Positions 1 through 11,540 are shown, counted from the first letter of the stretch. The stretch: DNA of 64,000 nucleotides from Nannobrachium achirus (GCA_963921795.1 OY997642.1:29214154-29278153); one strand, 5' to 3'. Numbers and translations: made by a program. Notes: generated by a model not told the origin, from the sequence alone.

Positions 1-171
1 CTTCAAGCATGCCTACATGCACACTACGGCAGCAAAGGTGTGGTGTCTGGGAGGAGGAGTCTACCAGCTTTTGCCAACAGCATGATAACACGTGTATCAG
101 GTGATCTGTCAGAAGCTCAGAAGAACTACTGGCTGCCTAACAGGTATTTCACCGGGGAGGAAGTGGACTGA
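1..171 (+). CDS. possible C-terminal coding fragment cut by the left edge
   Basis: Frame 1 is open from the first base for 56 codons and stops with TGA at 169-171. Its composition looks protein-like, with an ending rich in aromatic and acidic residues (RYFTGEEVD). An AATAAA signal follows at 257-262, about 85 bases after the stop, as expected for a last exon with a short 3' UTR. I do not recognise the protein. It could be the tail of a host gene or of a transposon protein continuing to the left, or a chance frame, because 56 codons is not decisive. Confidence 0.25.
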   Translation, partial: LQACLHAHYGSKGVVSGRRSLPAFANSMITRVSGDLSEAQKNYWLPNRYFTGEEVD

Positions 172-380
172 AAAAGGAGGCGAGCCAAACCCGAGTTCCT
201 GTTCCACAGCCAACTAAAAAAGAGTCTTGTGCCCAACAGGCAAAAAAGGCAAAAGCAATAAAACATAAAAGTAACTTGTTTTGACCGAATGGAATCTTGT
301 GTGGCGTCAACAATGACAGGATGGTTTTATTTTTTATTTTTGTCCTGGTTTGCAAGCCATAATGGTCAGTGCTTTACATA

Positions 381-578
381 TCTACTGCATAGTACTGTGT
401 TCTATTTGTCTGTCATTCAATGTTATATGAGATACTTCAATGGTTTCCAGTGGAAATAAGCTTAGTCTTTTCATGGATCTCCTTTTAGTAGACCTTGTAC
501 CAGTGAACTGTACCGTCATGAAACTGTACCTTTTCCTATGCAAACTTCTAATAAAGTCTTCAATCAATCAATCAATCA
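381..578 (+). repeat. LINE-type 3' tail, copy 1, with CAAT repeat end
   Basis: This stretch runs from TCTACTGCATAGTACTG to an AATAAAG signal followed by a (CAAT)n tail. The same sequence recurs in reverse at 6107-6261 and forward at 63795-63987. A polyadenylation signal followed by a short tandem tail is typical of the 3' end of a non-LTR retrotransposon or a SINE mobilised by one. No coding part of the parent element is present. Confidence 0.7.
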
Positions 579-1520
579 GTGCCTGCCCTGTCTGTCTTTG
601 TGGGCGGAGCTACTGTAATCTCACAAAATGCTTGACCAAGTGCCAAACTTCTTTATACTTTTTTAGGCCTAATAATAGTCAAATAGCATAACTTGTTGAA
701 ACTTACATCAGTAACGTAATCAAAATGAAGTCAAATTATCAAAGTAGCCTAATACAATACAATAGCCTATTAAATATTGTAAAAATATTCCCACATTAAT
801 TTATTTAAATCATTAAAACTCCGGTCAGGTGACGCAGCCAGGGGAGTGAAAGAGCAACATGTGAGAGCAATCAAATCAAGTGCGCCAGGCCAGCTGTGGA
901 CGGCTGGGCTGGTCGACGGAGCAGAAGAAGGTCAGCAAGCGGAGGTGGCCGACTGGACACCGGGACACGCGGTGTAAAGAGAAAGAAGAAAATGTTTAAT
1001 GTTGTGTGTTCACATGGCATCATCTGATTCGGTAAATTGCAGTGTCTGGCAGATGTTTAGTTGAACTGGACGTTACAGTAGCCTACTAGGCCTTATTTCA
1101 CGTGTCTAATGGCGTTTGAGACGATGAGCTGTAGCAGCCTACAAAAGAAAAACAGGTGAGTGAGCTGATTTGTGTAACGTTGAACATATCCATTCTTTAG
1201 GCTATTTACTCAGCATTTCAAAAGGAAGGGTGTGTTTGACATTAGATATTACATATCTAGGTCTAACTTTGGATAGTGCGGGCCTCCAAGTCCTGCAGTT
1301 AAGTTAACCAATTAATATCTTCATGCAGCTGTGTAGCTCTGAAACATGACGGCCGTCATGTACTCTATGTTTCAGGACTAATGCAGCTGAAATGCAATGT
1401 TCTTGTTTAACTGCTGCCATGCAGTGAGAAACAAGTCTAGGCCTAGTCAAAAAACTGCAGCGAATTGCCTTTTAATAATTATGAACTCTTTGGAATTCAT
1501 ACATCGTCGTGGAAACTGAT

Positions 1521-1554
<34 letters not shown>

Positions 1555-1831
1555 ACTGACTGACAAAAATGTGCTTGTGTGTAAAGTAGCCTATTAAGAC
1601 AACAACAAATTTACATTTCTGTAGGCTTTTTTAACGTTTTCCCTGCGTTACAATTAAGTGCACACCAAACAAAGTTAAACTGTCAAACTGCCTCACCACT
1701 GTCTTGATTTGTCTGATGTCGTCAAAGTCCATGACACGGGCTACTACTTAGGCTAGGCCTATGTGTTTAAATGTTGTCTAATTTAGAACATTCATATAGT
1801 CTTTGAATGATTGTTTGAAAATAACTTCAGT
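579..1831. other. no gene seen; unique-looking AT-rich DNA with one GC-rich patch
   Basis: No RNA gene or convincing open frame is visible. A GC-richer patch lies at about 825-975. A GT microsatellite is listed separately. Confidence 0.5.
1522..1552. repeat. (GT)n microsatellite
   Basis: About 15 uninterrupted GT dinucleotides. Confidence 0.95.
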
Positions 1832-2238
1832 CAGGGGTCTTCAACGTTTTCAGGGCAAGGACCCCTTAGCTGAGAGAGAGAGATGAAGCAGGGACCCCCA
1901 CAACGTATTGTATAAAATTGTGTTGCAGATTTAATATGTTCTTTGATTTCTTACAGCTTAGACATGTTTGACAGCACTGGCATCATGTTGGAGTATGTAT
2001 TTTCAGACATTTAACCACTTGAACCGTCAAATACTTAAGCCTGCTCTTCTTTTCCTTCTACAAACCTGCGAGGCGTTATAAGTAAGCTTGTAGATCGGCT
2101 ATTTTTGGCTAATGTTCCACTCAGAATAGGGACGATAGGCTTCATTCAAGTGGTTAATGTAAAAAACATGATCCTATCACACAAAGATTTGGGGCCCCCC
2201 TGTAGTAACTCTTGAGGACCCCCTGTTGAAGACCCCTG
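1832..2238. mobile_element. non-autonomous hAT element (MITE), old copy
   Basis: The ends are inverted: CAGGGGTCTTCAACG on the left and GAAGACCCCTG on the right. They are flanked by 8-bp direct repeats at 1824-1831 (ACTTCAGT) and 2239-2246 (ACTTAGGT), which differ at two positions. An 8-bp target duplication is diagnostic of hAT elements. A relative with the same ends and a perfect duplication lies at 60415-60839. It carries no coding sequence. The diverged flanks suggest an old insertion. Confidence 0.85.
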
Positions 2239-3097
2239 ACTTAGGTAGTATTATGCAATTAGCCCATTAAAAGTTTGATAATCGATAACTCTTAATTGAT
2301 ATGAACACATATGTCATATGCCTAGTCATGCTAGAAGCATGCAACCTTAATGAACTTATTTTTAACCCACAAAATGCTGTAGGGCCTATAAAAAGAAACC
2401 AATATCTTTAGATCGGACCCAATTGAAAAGTCAATGTGTTCTTTGTCATCTATTGGCTACATTTAATTTTAACGACTAATAATAGTTTCCAATGGCAAAC
2501 AGGCTTGTAATGCCAGATTATTCAGTTTAATGTTTAGCTGGTTTACCACAAAATATATAGACCAAGCAGCTACCGTATATTTACCGTCTGAGAGTTCCGA
2601 CTTTCCAATAGACCGGTTTCTTGTTTACAAACATTGAGACTAAAGGCACAGCTGAATGTATCATGTAATCAATTCCCACCAATCCCCAAACCTGTTGTTT
2701 TGGTGAGCGCTGGTTTCATTGGCTAATTTTGGTACCGACCTGCGTGCGCATCTAGTTCCTTTCAGTGTAACGTGGACCAGAAACCCGTCCATATGCAGCT
2801 TTCCGAACTCTAATTTGGGGTAATGGTTTTCAGAAGTTCAGAGTGACGTCATTTTGTAATTGAACCGGACCTTTCCGACAAAAGGTTTGGTTTCGGAGAG
2901 AGTATGGACAGGCCTATAGGCCCATGTTTGTGTCTGCCTTACTTGAATAATGATGCACATCTATTATTATTGACAGGACCGATGTTAATTTTTTTAACAA
3001 GATTTCTGTCAGAGGATATGCTTCATTTACTGGGGTCCTTATTTCCTTTTACACAATCTTTTTGCCAAAAATTTCCAAACTACAGCAGATCTGCTAT
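2239..3097. other. no gene seen
   Basis: The sequence is mixed in composition with no tRNA, no long frame and no clear element boundary. A stretch from about 2580 to 2900 contains several CCGA/TCGG and TTCCGA words and may be a decayed MITE, but I could not find its ends. Confidence 0.4.
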
Positions 3098-3416
3098 CTT
3101 AAAGGGGTACACACACTGGACGCGAAGGCGGCGCGGAAGCGGCGCGTCAAAAAATATGGCCCCGTTATTTTCAATAAACTAACCCACACCAGCGGCGTCA
3201 GACGCGTGCAGCCGCGGGTCTGCCGCGCCGATACACAGCTGTTCTATTTTTCCAGCGTCTCCGCGCGGTGTGAACATGTTCTCCCATGGTTCTCCAACTT
3301 CTCCCCACTGGGGGAAATGGATGTGCTGTGTGGCAGCGCGCCGCATCCAGTTGGGGTTACTGCGCGGCACTTCACGTGCGTCGATTTTCACCCCCATACG
3401 TAAGGGTTAAAGGGCA
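3098..3416. repeat. GC- and CpG-rich island-like segment, probable decayed DNA element
   Basis: This roughly 300-bp block is far richer in GC and CpG (many GCGC and GCGG words) than its AT-rich neighbours, with abrupt edges at AAAGGGGTACACACACTGG and near GTAAGGGTTAAAGG. Short open frames on both strands follow from the low stop-codon density of GC-rich DNA. A mobile insertion explains the composition better than a promoter, because no gene lies nearby. Confidence 0.4.
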
Positions 3417-4030
3417 CAATGGCATAATGCACATTTACTTCCCATCCCTGATTTTGATGATTACAGGCACTTATGTTGTACATACACTCATTTAAGTTAC
3501 AGCCAGCCAGGCCCTTATTTCTTTTTGCTCCACCGTCTCATCATTGAGGCATGCAAAACAAAATTATGTTTGTTGTTACTTCATTTATAAAGTCACAGTT
3601 TTTGTTAATTGTATTTATTTGCAAGTACCCACAATTCTCTTTTTTTTTCTTCTAAATGCTTGCACTCAGTGAAGACAGACATAGTGATTGTCTGTCAGCA
3701 TAATTTGAATGTTACATGTATGAGCTGGACATTTTTTAGGGGACCCATGCTGTTCCCAACTGTTCTATGTGAGTTTGGACCTCTATAGGACTATAATAGG
3801 AATTAAAAACTTTTACCATTTTGTGGTCTTACACTGCCACCAAGTGGGATAAAACTGTATGACATACATACCAGGGCTTGAAATCATCCAAAATTGAATC
3901 TTTTCCACCTCAAAATATAATTGGGAGCATTTGCGTGAGGGGCGGGCTGCACGCCCCATGTTTGAACACTTGCGTGTGCTTGTTCATTTGCGTGTGTAGC
4001 CTGTGTGTCTATATAGAAGAAGCAGCATTC
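3417..4030. other. no gene seen
   Basis: AT-rich sequence without a recognisable gene or repeat family. Confidence 0.4.
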
Positions 4031-4558
4031 TGCCTCTACGGGCAGATCGCTTGGAGTTGGAATAAACTCCCATGTCACCTAAAGGCCTCTCCATACTTCG
4101 ACCGAAACCGCCGTTTTCGGTCAAAAGGTCCTTTTCTACCATAACATTATATCCCTCGGGACTTCTGAAAAGCATTGGACCAAACGAGAGTTCGGAAATT
4201 TGCACGTCGGAAAACACAACTCACCGAACATTTCGGTCGAAGTATGGAGAGGCCTTAAGACTAGCAGCCTCTGTAGTGTAGATCTTTAAAGCACAGCTCA
4301 AGACCTATTTCTTAACTCTTGCTTTTAGTTGATTTTTTAAATCTGTGCTGTTATTCACATCCTCACTGAATTGTGCATTGCCTGATTCACTGCTTTTTTT
4401 TAAATGTTTTGTTTTTACTTTTCTTTTCTTTTCTAATGTATTGTTAATCATTTGTACTTTTTCTGTAAAGCACTTGTGCTTAATTTTTGCTCTGTAAAGC
4501 ACTTTGAGCTGCATTTCATGGCATGAAAGGTGCTATACAAATAAAGATTATTATTATT
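4031..4558 (+). mobile_element. 3' end of a LINE, interrupted by a MITE
   Basis: A short frame resembles the extreme C-terminus of a LINE reverse transcriptase. It reads WSWNKLPCHLK before the MITE at 4083-4255 and resumes after it as IFKAQLKTYFLTLAFS with a stop near 4331. The 3' UTR follows, with AAAGCACTTTGAGCTGC, GTGCTATACAAATAAAG and a (TTA)n end. Related tails lie near 33510-33560 and 44390-44455. Family assignment beyond a CR1/L2/Rex-like LINE is inference. Confidence 0.65.
4083..4255. mobile_element. Harbinger-like MITE, 173 bp, nested in the LINE tail
   Basis: Long inverted ends AGGCCTCTCCATACTTCGAC and their complement are flanked by TAA at 4080-4082 and again at 4256-4258. A 3-bp TWA duplication is the signature of PIF/Harbinger elements. 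Removing the element restores the LINE reading, which shows it inserted after the LINE. Confidence 0.75.
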
Positions 4559-4559
4559 A

Positions 4560-4975
4560 AGAGTCCTAAAGGACATAGCCGGGGACCCACAAGCCCAAAA
4601 GCTCAAGGAATAGGGTAGGACCTGTGATTTTCTGCCGTACTTTTTATTTCTGTTTTATCTATTAGTTTGGTCATTAAGGTCCACAGAATGGGAGGTCTGC
4701 TCCTGATTCAGAATCATGAAGAACCCCTAGTTTGACCCCTCACATGCTACTTAAAGCAGATTTTTTTCTTTTTTTAACATTTTTCTTTTCCTGTGTAGTC
4801 ACAGTGTAGTGGAGTCAATGGGACAGTGAATATACAAATGGCCATAACCTTTTTTCGCGATGTTTCTGGCAGAGCAGGCCTCTCATTCTGTGGACCTTAA
4901 TGAGCAATCTAATAGATAAAACTGAAATAAAAAGTACAGCAGAAAATCACAGGTCATCTCACATCCTCTAGGGGT
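4560..4975. mobile_element. foldback element with about 80-bp arms
   Basis: Sequence from about 4620 (ACCTGTGATTTTCTGC onward) to about 4700 reappears as its complement at about 4874-4954. The loop contains a segment, CATGAAGAACCCCTAG, closely matching CATGACAAACCCCTAG in the arms of the 2.1-kb palindrome at 20286-22388. The two therefore look like members of one foldback family. No coding capacity is seen. Confidence 0.6.
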
Positions 4976-5181
4976 GGGTCCCTGACTAACACCCAACTGG
5001 TATGACATGTATGGGTATTGATTCAAAGATTCAGAGTCAAATATTTAGAATCAAATGTAGCCCATTGAAAAATGTATTCATGAGAATACTCTTGAGAAAC
5101 ACATGTGTGTGTTTTTAATTAAATAGGTGAAGGTCTGCAGTGCACAATTACTTTTCAGGATTCAAATTCAGCAGCAATGGC

Positions 5182-5215
5182 ACATCTACAAGCTCAAAAT
5201 GCACTTGTAGATCAG
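5182..5215. repeat. short dispersed palindrome (CTACAAGC / GCTTGTAG family)
   Basis: CATCTACAAGCTC is followed after a few bases by CACTTGTAGATCAGC. Related palindromes occur in this window at 17347-17400, 34014-34093, 44892-44971, 54248-54306 and 63185-63246, with a degenerate one at 2056-2105. Confidence 0.6.
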
Positions 5216-5302
5216 CTATTTTTGTGCATGACTATGCTGTACATACTACAGCTGGATGTTAAAGGGGAAGACCACCCATTTTCAATATTGAACTATGTCA
5301 TT

Positions 5303-5517
5303 AATATACCTTAGAGGAGTTGTGTGGACATTCCCCCTCTTCTGTGTTGCCTAGAACTGGAGGATTGATTTTGGGGTTTGTATTGTAAAGTACAACGTGT
5401 GATGTCATCACATTGTGATTTACAATACAAACCCCAAAATCAATCCTCCAGTTCTAGGCAACACAGAAGAGGGGGAACGTTTTTTTGTATTTCCACACAA
5501 CTCCTCTAAGGTATATT
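5303..5517. mobile_element. long hairpin MITE
   Basis: The left arm (5303-5389) and right arm (5419-5517) are complementary over nearly their whole length, including AGGATTGATTTTGGGG and TAGAACTGGAGG blocks, with a short insertion in the right arm. The loop between them is about 29 bases. Such foldback DNA without an ORF is typical of MITEs and could form a long hairpin RNA if transcribed. Confidence 0.65.
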
Positions 5518-5639
5518 AAAGACATAGTTCGAATTATGACTATTGTTATTTATTTTTTATACATTTTAGATGAATAGAATAATAGTTATTTTAGTTGAAA
5601 TGGTTTAAACATAATTATTGATGCAATAGAGGAAATAGA

Positions 5640-5966
5640 CTACAAAACCATTGTGGGCATAGTGAGGGACTAGTTAGGGCAGTAAATAGGGCTTCCTGAG
5701 GGCCAAGTGAGGGCTGCCTATTCAGGGCCCCAAGTGGGCCTATGCCGGCCCAGTGTAGGCTTGTGAGGGCAGCCCTTACTTAGCCCTCACAATGTGAGGG
5801 CTAAGTAAGGGCTGCCCACGCAGGCCCAGCACTTTGGGGCCAACACTTTGCCGATGTTCAAACCCTCTGGGGCCCAGTGTGGGCCGCCTACAGGGGGCCC
5901 TTTGTCCAGCCCTAAGTGGGCCTGGACAGGGCCAGTGCAGGCTTGCTTGCAGGGAATATTTCAGAT
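5640..5966. repeat. GC-rich degenerate repeat with a perfect 51-bp palindrome
   Basis: The block is built from GGGC, GGCC and AGGGCT words in loose repetition. Inside it, 5767-5791 and 5793-5817 are perfect complements of 25 bases separated by one base. No tRNA or protein gene fits the block. Confidence 0.6.
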
Positions 5967-6034
5967 CTGCACAAGACTGCAGATCTCACTGCTACAGTAT
6001 CTCTTTGAAAGGAATGAATTGAGAATTACTGTAT

Positions 6035-6037
<3 letters not shown>

Positions 6038-6106
<69 letters not shown>
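6038..6106. repeat. (CA)n microsatellite
   Basis: About 34 CA dinucleotides directly precede the reversed LINE tail. Confidence 0.95.
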
Positions 6107-6110
<4 letters not shown>

Positions 6111-6261
6111 TTTGATTGAAGACTTTATTAGAAGTTTGCATAGGAAAAGGTACAGTTTCATGACGGTACAGTTCACTGGGTCTACTAAAAGGAGATCCAT
6201 GAAAAGACTAAGCTTATTTCCACTGGAAACCATTAAAGTATCTCATATAACATTGAATGAG
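6107..6261 (-). repeat. LINE-type 3' tail, copy 2, reversed
   Basis: This is the reverse complement of the repeat at 381-578, beginning with the ATTGA tail and CTTTATT (polyadenylation signal). The adjoining CA microsatellite starts where its tail ends, which is common for retroposon 3' ends. Confidence 0.7.
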
Positions 6262-8269
6262 AACACATGTACTGTGTTCACACACACACACACACGCTTG
6301 ATATTCTATCAACATACAACCAGTAACAGAATGCAAGAGGGGTTAATCAGCACAATTCACTTTAACAATTATTATAAAGATAGTTATAGTTTGTAGAAGA
6401 TAATATTAAAAATATCAAGCGGATGGCAGAATCTACAACAATGAATCTCTACAGTGGTGAATGATATAGTATAATTATAGGTGTTAGAGCAGTCCATATC
6501 TTTGAAAGAGAATGTGTAAGTTAGGCATAAATGTGCACTTTTTTGCCAGGTAGTACATCCAATTGCATTGCATCTGACTCCAATCATGTCTAATTTATCT
6601 GCCCTTAGGTTCCTATCTACACTGAATTTAATTTACTCTGAGGACTACGAGGTCAAGATATTCTCATCTGAATGAGTAGGCCCTTGGAGGTATTTATTTT
6701 TTAAATATATTATATGTATGTATGTGTCAGAAGAATTTGTTGGACTGTCTGACATAACCTTTCAGTGCTGACTTCCAGGATGATGAGCACAATGGGTGAT
6801 TTCCATCTCTTATAAAGGGAGATTAATCAAGACATGAGTGTCTTCACCCAGCAGGCATTAACCTTTTAAGGTTTTAAGAACACCCTTCCTTTAATCCTTT
6901 TATAATAGTAATTTATTTGAACATGATCTTCATTGAGCACACTTTGAAGTGTTTTTTGCTAACAGCTAGGCTGCTACTTCTAAGGATGAACTAAAATATA
7001 CATAAAAACAGCAACATTACATTACATGTTGTGAACACGCCCTTGGGAAATGATTGAAATCCAATCAGAACTAATACGCTGGGATAGATTTGTAGTCTTG
7101 GCAGTGCAAAGGTATTCATTTTTTTCTTAATATTGTTTGTAATAGAGTTGGAGGCAGATGGGGAGTTATTGTTTGACAGAAATTGAAAACTTAATTTAGT
7201 AACTGAAGCAGGTAAGACACAATTGTTTGTCATTGATATTTTACACCAGGTGTTATTGTGTTACACAACCACCAGAGGGCACTAACTACATTTCAGACTG
7301 AGGCACACCTGGCTGAAGTGACAGTGGGCCAAATGTTCATGGAAATGTATTCTTGAGACACAGTTTCATGTTTTTTTTTAATGTTTTGTTGGGATTTGAT
7401 CTTAGGTATGAACAGAATGTATGCACATTTACGCACATGTTTGCGCAAAATAATTGGTTTTGCATTTTCTTCAATTGCACATTTGTAAAATTATTATAAG
7501 ATTTAAATTACAGCAATATTTTTTTCATCATTTATAAATGATAATAATAACTAGTAAGACGCCTCAGTGCGACATGCAAGGGCGAGGTTGTGCCGATTCT
7601 TGGCCATCTGGCCAGTTGCAATAATTGTTTTCTGGACTGAAAATGAAATGCAAGAAGATCCTTGAAGTCCAAGTACCCCCGACCCCCTTGGCGAACCCAC
7701 ACAACCCACATAGACTTATCTTAGAAATATAATATCGAGGAATTTTTTAGAAGAATACGAAGATATTTGTGAATGACGACCATTGGATCTATACGGTAAG
7801 GCTGCATGGTTTAAACTGTAGACTTTCATAGATAGATAGATTGATGTTATGCTCTCCTACACCTGTGTAAAACAAAAACAAAACAAATAAGTGGGCATAC
7901 ATTGTTGGGCTCTATTTCAAACAGATCTTTATTGGACCCATGGAGCTTGCACTCTTCATTAGATTAAAGTGAAATTGAGAAACGACCTCATAAAAATCGA
8001 CATGATGACATGTATGTATTGCACCTGTTGACCTCAGACATTTACAACTGTGGTCTGGTAAAAGGCAAAGCCTCTGGAAGAGACGGGTTGTGACTCCATG
8101 AGTACCGGAGTAGGGACATGGTAGTGTACACTCTCGAGGCCAACAGTGGAGATACGTAGCGTCAGGGACTGCATAACTCGTGGAGATAAGTGGCTAAATT
8201 TAAAGCTTTATTACGTTTTAATTTATGCTGAAGCAGTTAATTTACCGTTTGTCTGTGAAAGCCTATCCT
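6262..8269. other. no gene seen
   Basis: Two kilobases of AT-rich sequence without tRNA genes, long frames or clear element ends. A short CACACACACG run sits at about 6279. Confidence 0.4.
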
Positions 8270-9270
8270 GTGTTGGTTGTCCATTGAGTTAATCTATAGC
8301 TAGTCAGTTCACCATGCTATTTATACCTGTCTATTTCTGTTTGTGTTTATCTGTTTATAGATTGTGTTTGTATGAGAGTCTGAGAGTTTGTTTTGCCTGT
8401 CTAGGTTTTGGAGATCTAAAGTACATCTTTCGAGTTCTGCTCACAACTCAATTACACATTTACCATCATTAGACGTTTTGTTTTTAGTTTTCCATGATGT
8501 CAGTCTGGAGCAATCCCCAATCTGCTAGTGACCAGCTTGCACCCCGATCAATTAGATTTGTGGGCCACCAGCCTGTCAATCCTGAATCCACTTGTCTTGA
8601 CACGGCTTTACCTGAACAAGTCTACCCTGAGTCTACTCAAGCCCCTTCAGACTGAAGTATTTTTTCTATCTTTCTGTTACCTAATCCAGTCCAATCTTAA
8701 TCCTGCGCTGCCCAGTCTCAACCAGTCCAGTATTTTGCCATGCCAGTTCTGTATTCAGTTCCTTACCCCGGTCCTGTAATGCTCTGCCCTGCCCTGCCCC
8801 GTCTCCAGCCCTTGGTTCCTTGCCCTGGTCTTTCCTGTCTTCCCTTGTAGCTGTTACCTGTCTTGTCTCTCAACCTGTGAGTGATTACTGTTAACCTTAC
8901 GCCAGGTACACACTGCAAGATATTTGAAGTGTCGGGGAGTCCTTGGATCGTTAAAGTATTTAACACTACACAAGTCTTCTTCTTGAAATTGGCTGTCATA
9001 CTATCGTTGCAGTGTGTACTAGCCCCTAGTCTCTCCTGTTTGTCCTGTTTGCGCCATCTATCCATTGAGTTAATCTGTGTCCAGTTAATTCCCCATACTA
9101 TTCATACCTGTCTATTTCAGAGTGTTCAACAGATCGTAAATTGTGTTTGGGCTGTTCTGAAAACATGATTCCTGTTTATCTGCCTAGTTTTTGGAGTTAC
9201 CTTAGTTTTAATAAAAACTGAGTTGAACCTTCCTGCCTGCAGTCATTTGGTTTTATGTACTGCTCACAAC
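8270..9270. repeat. degenerate direct repeat pair, possibly LTR-derived
   Basis: A segment starting CCATTGAGTTAATCT at about 8282 and running through CTATTTATACCTGTCTATTTC to CTGCTCACAACTC at about 8455 recurs, diverged, from about 9061 to 9270. The second copy includes AATAAAA near 9210. The layout suits decayed LTRs of the gypsy relic downstream, but no TG/CA ends or target duplication could be fixed. A short segment at about 8903-9027 with complementary ends (ACACACTGCAAGAT and GTTGCAGTGTGTAC) is probably a MITE between them. Confidence 0.45.
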
Positions 9271-10772
9271 TCCCATGGTATTCTTGCAGGTATACAGGCA
9301 AGTATCTTAATACATTTTACATCTTAATCCAGTACGTACAGGTAAGTATCTAATAACTTAATATTTTACTTGGTATGTTCAGTACAATTAAAACTGTTAA
9401 ATTCCGCAAACTATCATTTTCTATACCATATGAACTTTTCATTTTATTTTATTTTCTTCATGGCTACACTCTTTACAATTCCAGGATATGGATATTCCTT
9501 GGATTATTATGTATTTAAGCCTCTGGTTCTGTATGGACATTTGGTCCTGGCTGTACATAACAGCTTGAGTGTGCAATGATGGGTTTGACCGTCATCAGTG
9601 CAGGTGTTGTAGGATCTCTCTGCTTGCATGCTCTGCCACAGGCAGTGACCAACATCCGTTTGAGTGTTGGATGTTGACTTTATGACCGCATTGTAGTATT
9701 GTTGACAGTGGTCTTGAACTGAGGTCATAATAACGCTACTTCTAGCATTGTGTGCAATGTGTGGCTGTGGTTGTTAACCTGTAAAAGGAAGTACTGTACT
9801 GATCTCATTCATTGGCTCATTTGCAGTTGGTGGCTTCATGCTAGAGTGTTGTCGTACTACAGCTGTAAAAGATGATGTCTTACTTATGCAATCATTTGTT
9901 AATTTCTCTTAATTTGCAGGCCTAAAAAGTCTTTTTAGGCCTGTGACTGGGAAAAGCTGTCCGATTGGTTATTATTTGTTGTTTGCTTGTAATAATCTAA
10001 CTATTCTAAACATAGTTCCTCTTAATCTCTTATTCTCAAAGAGAATATTCTAAATCTCCTAAGGAACTAATTTAACTATATTTATCAATCAGGAAAGAGT
10101 TTTTTTTCCCCCTGATTGATAAAGATCCTCTCTTGCGCCTTCCTATGTTCCCGGCCAGAAGGTCCTTCTAAGTACTAGACTTTCTGAAATCCTCTAGTCA
10201 CATTAGATCCCCGTTATCCCGATCCTTTTGAGATTGGCGCCATCATCAACCCTTCCTCTGTTCGTCTGATTCTTCCCCCTAAGATGTGTTGTCATCCTGT
10301 TTCATGTTTCTCAAGTGAAACCTTGAGAAACACCTTGGGCCTAAGTCATTTTGTAGTCATCAGATGGACTACACTTTGGCCGGACCTACCAAACTGGAAT
10401 CAGTTTTATCCAAAATAATTCCCCGCACTCAAGGACATAATTTTAGGGCCTACCTACTTGGAAAAGTTTGTTTGGTATATCCATCTTTTAGTCGAAATCA
10501 CAGTGACTGGCAAGACTACACTTCTCGAGCATTTAAATAGGGATTGTGGAAACAAACAGGGGACCAAAACAAAGCGACGCTGCTTCTTCTGCCTGTTGTC
10601 AGTTTAGGCCATTTAAAACAAATTCCAGGCTTTCCTCACAGGTGCCTCAGAGGTGGAAAGACTGGTGACGCGAGGTTAGGTTCCGACTGAGTCAGTGGTC
10701 GGTCTTCATCCCTGGAATTCTCCTGTCTTTTGAGGGCTCCCTACCCAGTCTGTTGATGACCTGTCTACTCGA
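9271..10772. other. no intact gene; probably decayed retroelement
   Basis: No RNA gene is visible. A perfect small hairpin, GGCCTAAAAAG/CTTTTTAGGCC, lies at about 9919-9942. The part just upstream of the chromodomain fragment may be the eroded pol gene, but no motif is readable. Confidence 0.35.
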
Positions 10773-10994
10773 ACTGTACTTGTTGATGTCCGTCGGTGTG
10801 TGCGCATTTCGGAATACCTCGTGGAGTGGGCCGGTCTCAGCTCCGAGGATAGGTCCTGGATTCCCAGTTCTCAAATTTATCCTAGCTTCATCAAGGAGTT
10901 TGATGATTCTATGCATACTTCTCCTGTCCTTACGCGCGGACATGTTTGTGGGGGGGGGGGGGGGGGTGTTAAGGATGACATCTTGCTTTGGTAA
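10773..10994 (+). pseudogene. Ty3/gypsy pol C-terminal chromodomain fragment
   Basis: One frame reads VLVDVRRCVRISEYLVEWAG followed by LSSEDRSWIPSSQI and YPSFIKEFDDSM. This matches the chromodomain found after integrase in fish gypsy chromoviruses: a YLV-W aromatic core, then SEDRSW and a WIP turn. In such elements the domain helps direct integration to chromatin. Only this end is legible. Upstream integrase motifs are absent, and a 17-base G run at 10950-10966 interrupts the tail. It is an old broken copy. Confidence 0.7.
10950..10966. repeat. poly-G run
   Basis: Seventeen consecutive G residues at the end of the chromodomain relic, potentially quadruplex forming. Confidence 0.9.
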
Positions 10995-11291
10995 ATCGGC
11001 CCATCACCCCGTGACTAGTCAGTCACAGTGATAGGACTTTACCTTGACTGACTATGATGGCCTCCACTTGTTTTCTCACTTTAGGTGGGTAGCTAATTTG
11101 CGGTGATGGGCTCTTCGCCGCAGACTCTGATAAGGGCTTAAGGAACTAAATCTCATAAGGCACTACTCATTGTTATCCCATCCCAACTACTAATTGAAGC
11201 CGACGCCGATGGGCCCCGAATCGCATGAAAGAGGTCTCACAGCACATGGATGTACAGTTGTACAAAACAACATTTTTCAGTTGAACCGCCG

Positions 11292-11540
11292 ATCCAACCA
11301 ATATGCCCATAAAAGGGGACAAAGACTGAGAGATGGAGATATCCATATATGGGCACATTTTACTTCACACTGACACGCATGGACTTGGTTCTACTGATGC
11401 TGTCAGTGTTCTCCATATACATGGATCTCCATATATGGGTATCAGGGATCTCCATATATGGGTATAAAAGGGACAAGGACAGAATAAATTTGCAAGTGAC
11501 TATTGATGAGGTATCTCCATACTGTATATGGGCATAACGG
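11292..11540. repeat. cluster of the CCATATATGG dispersed motif
   Basis: The words ATCTCCATATATGGG and GGGCATAAAAGGGACA or their complements occur here at least five times in both orientations. The same words build the tandem array at 12624-12780 and recur singly at about 12953, 13680, 19840, 48403, 54455, 54539, 56940 and 57010. The function is unknown. The core is palindromic and close to the CC(A/T)6GG pattern of serum-response elements. Confidence 0.6.

Noticed and set aside
5848-6396. 182-codon frame with a polyHis-Thr stretch
   Set aside because: It is created by the CA microsatellite and the reversed LINE tail. The same applies to the HTHTHT frames at 48.9 kb.
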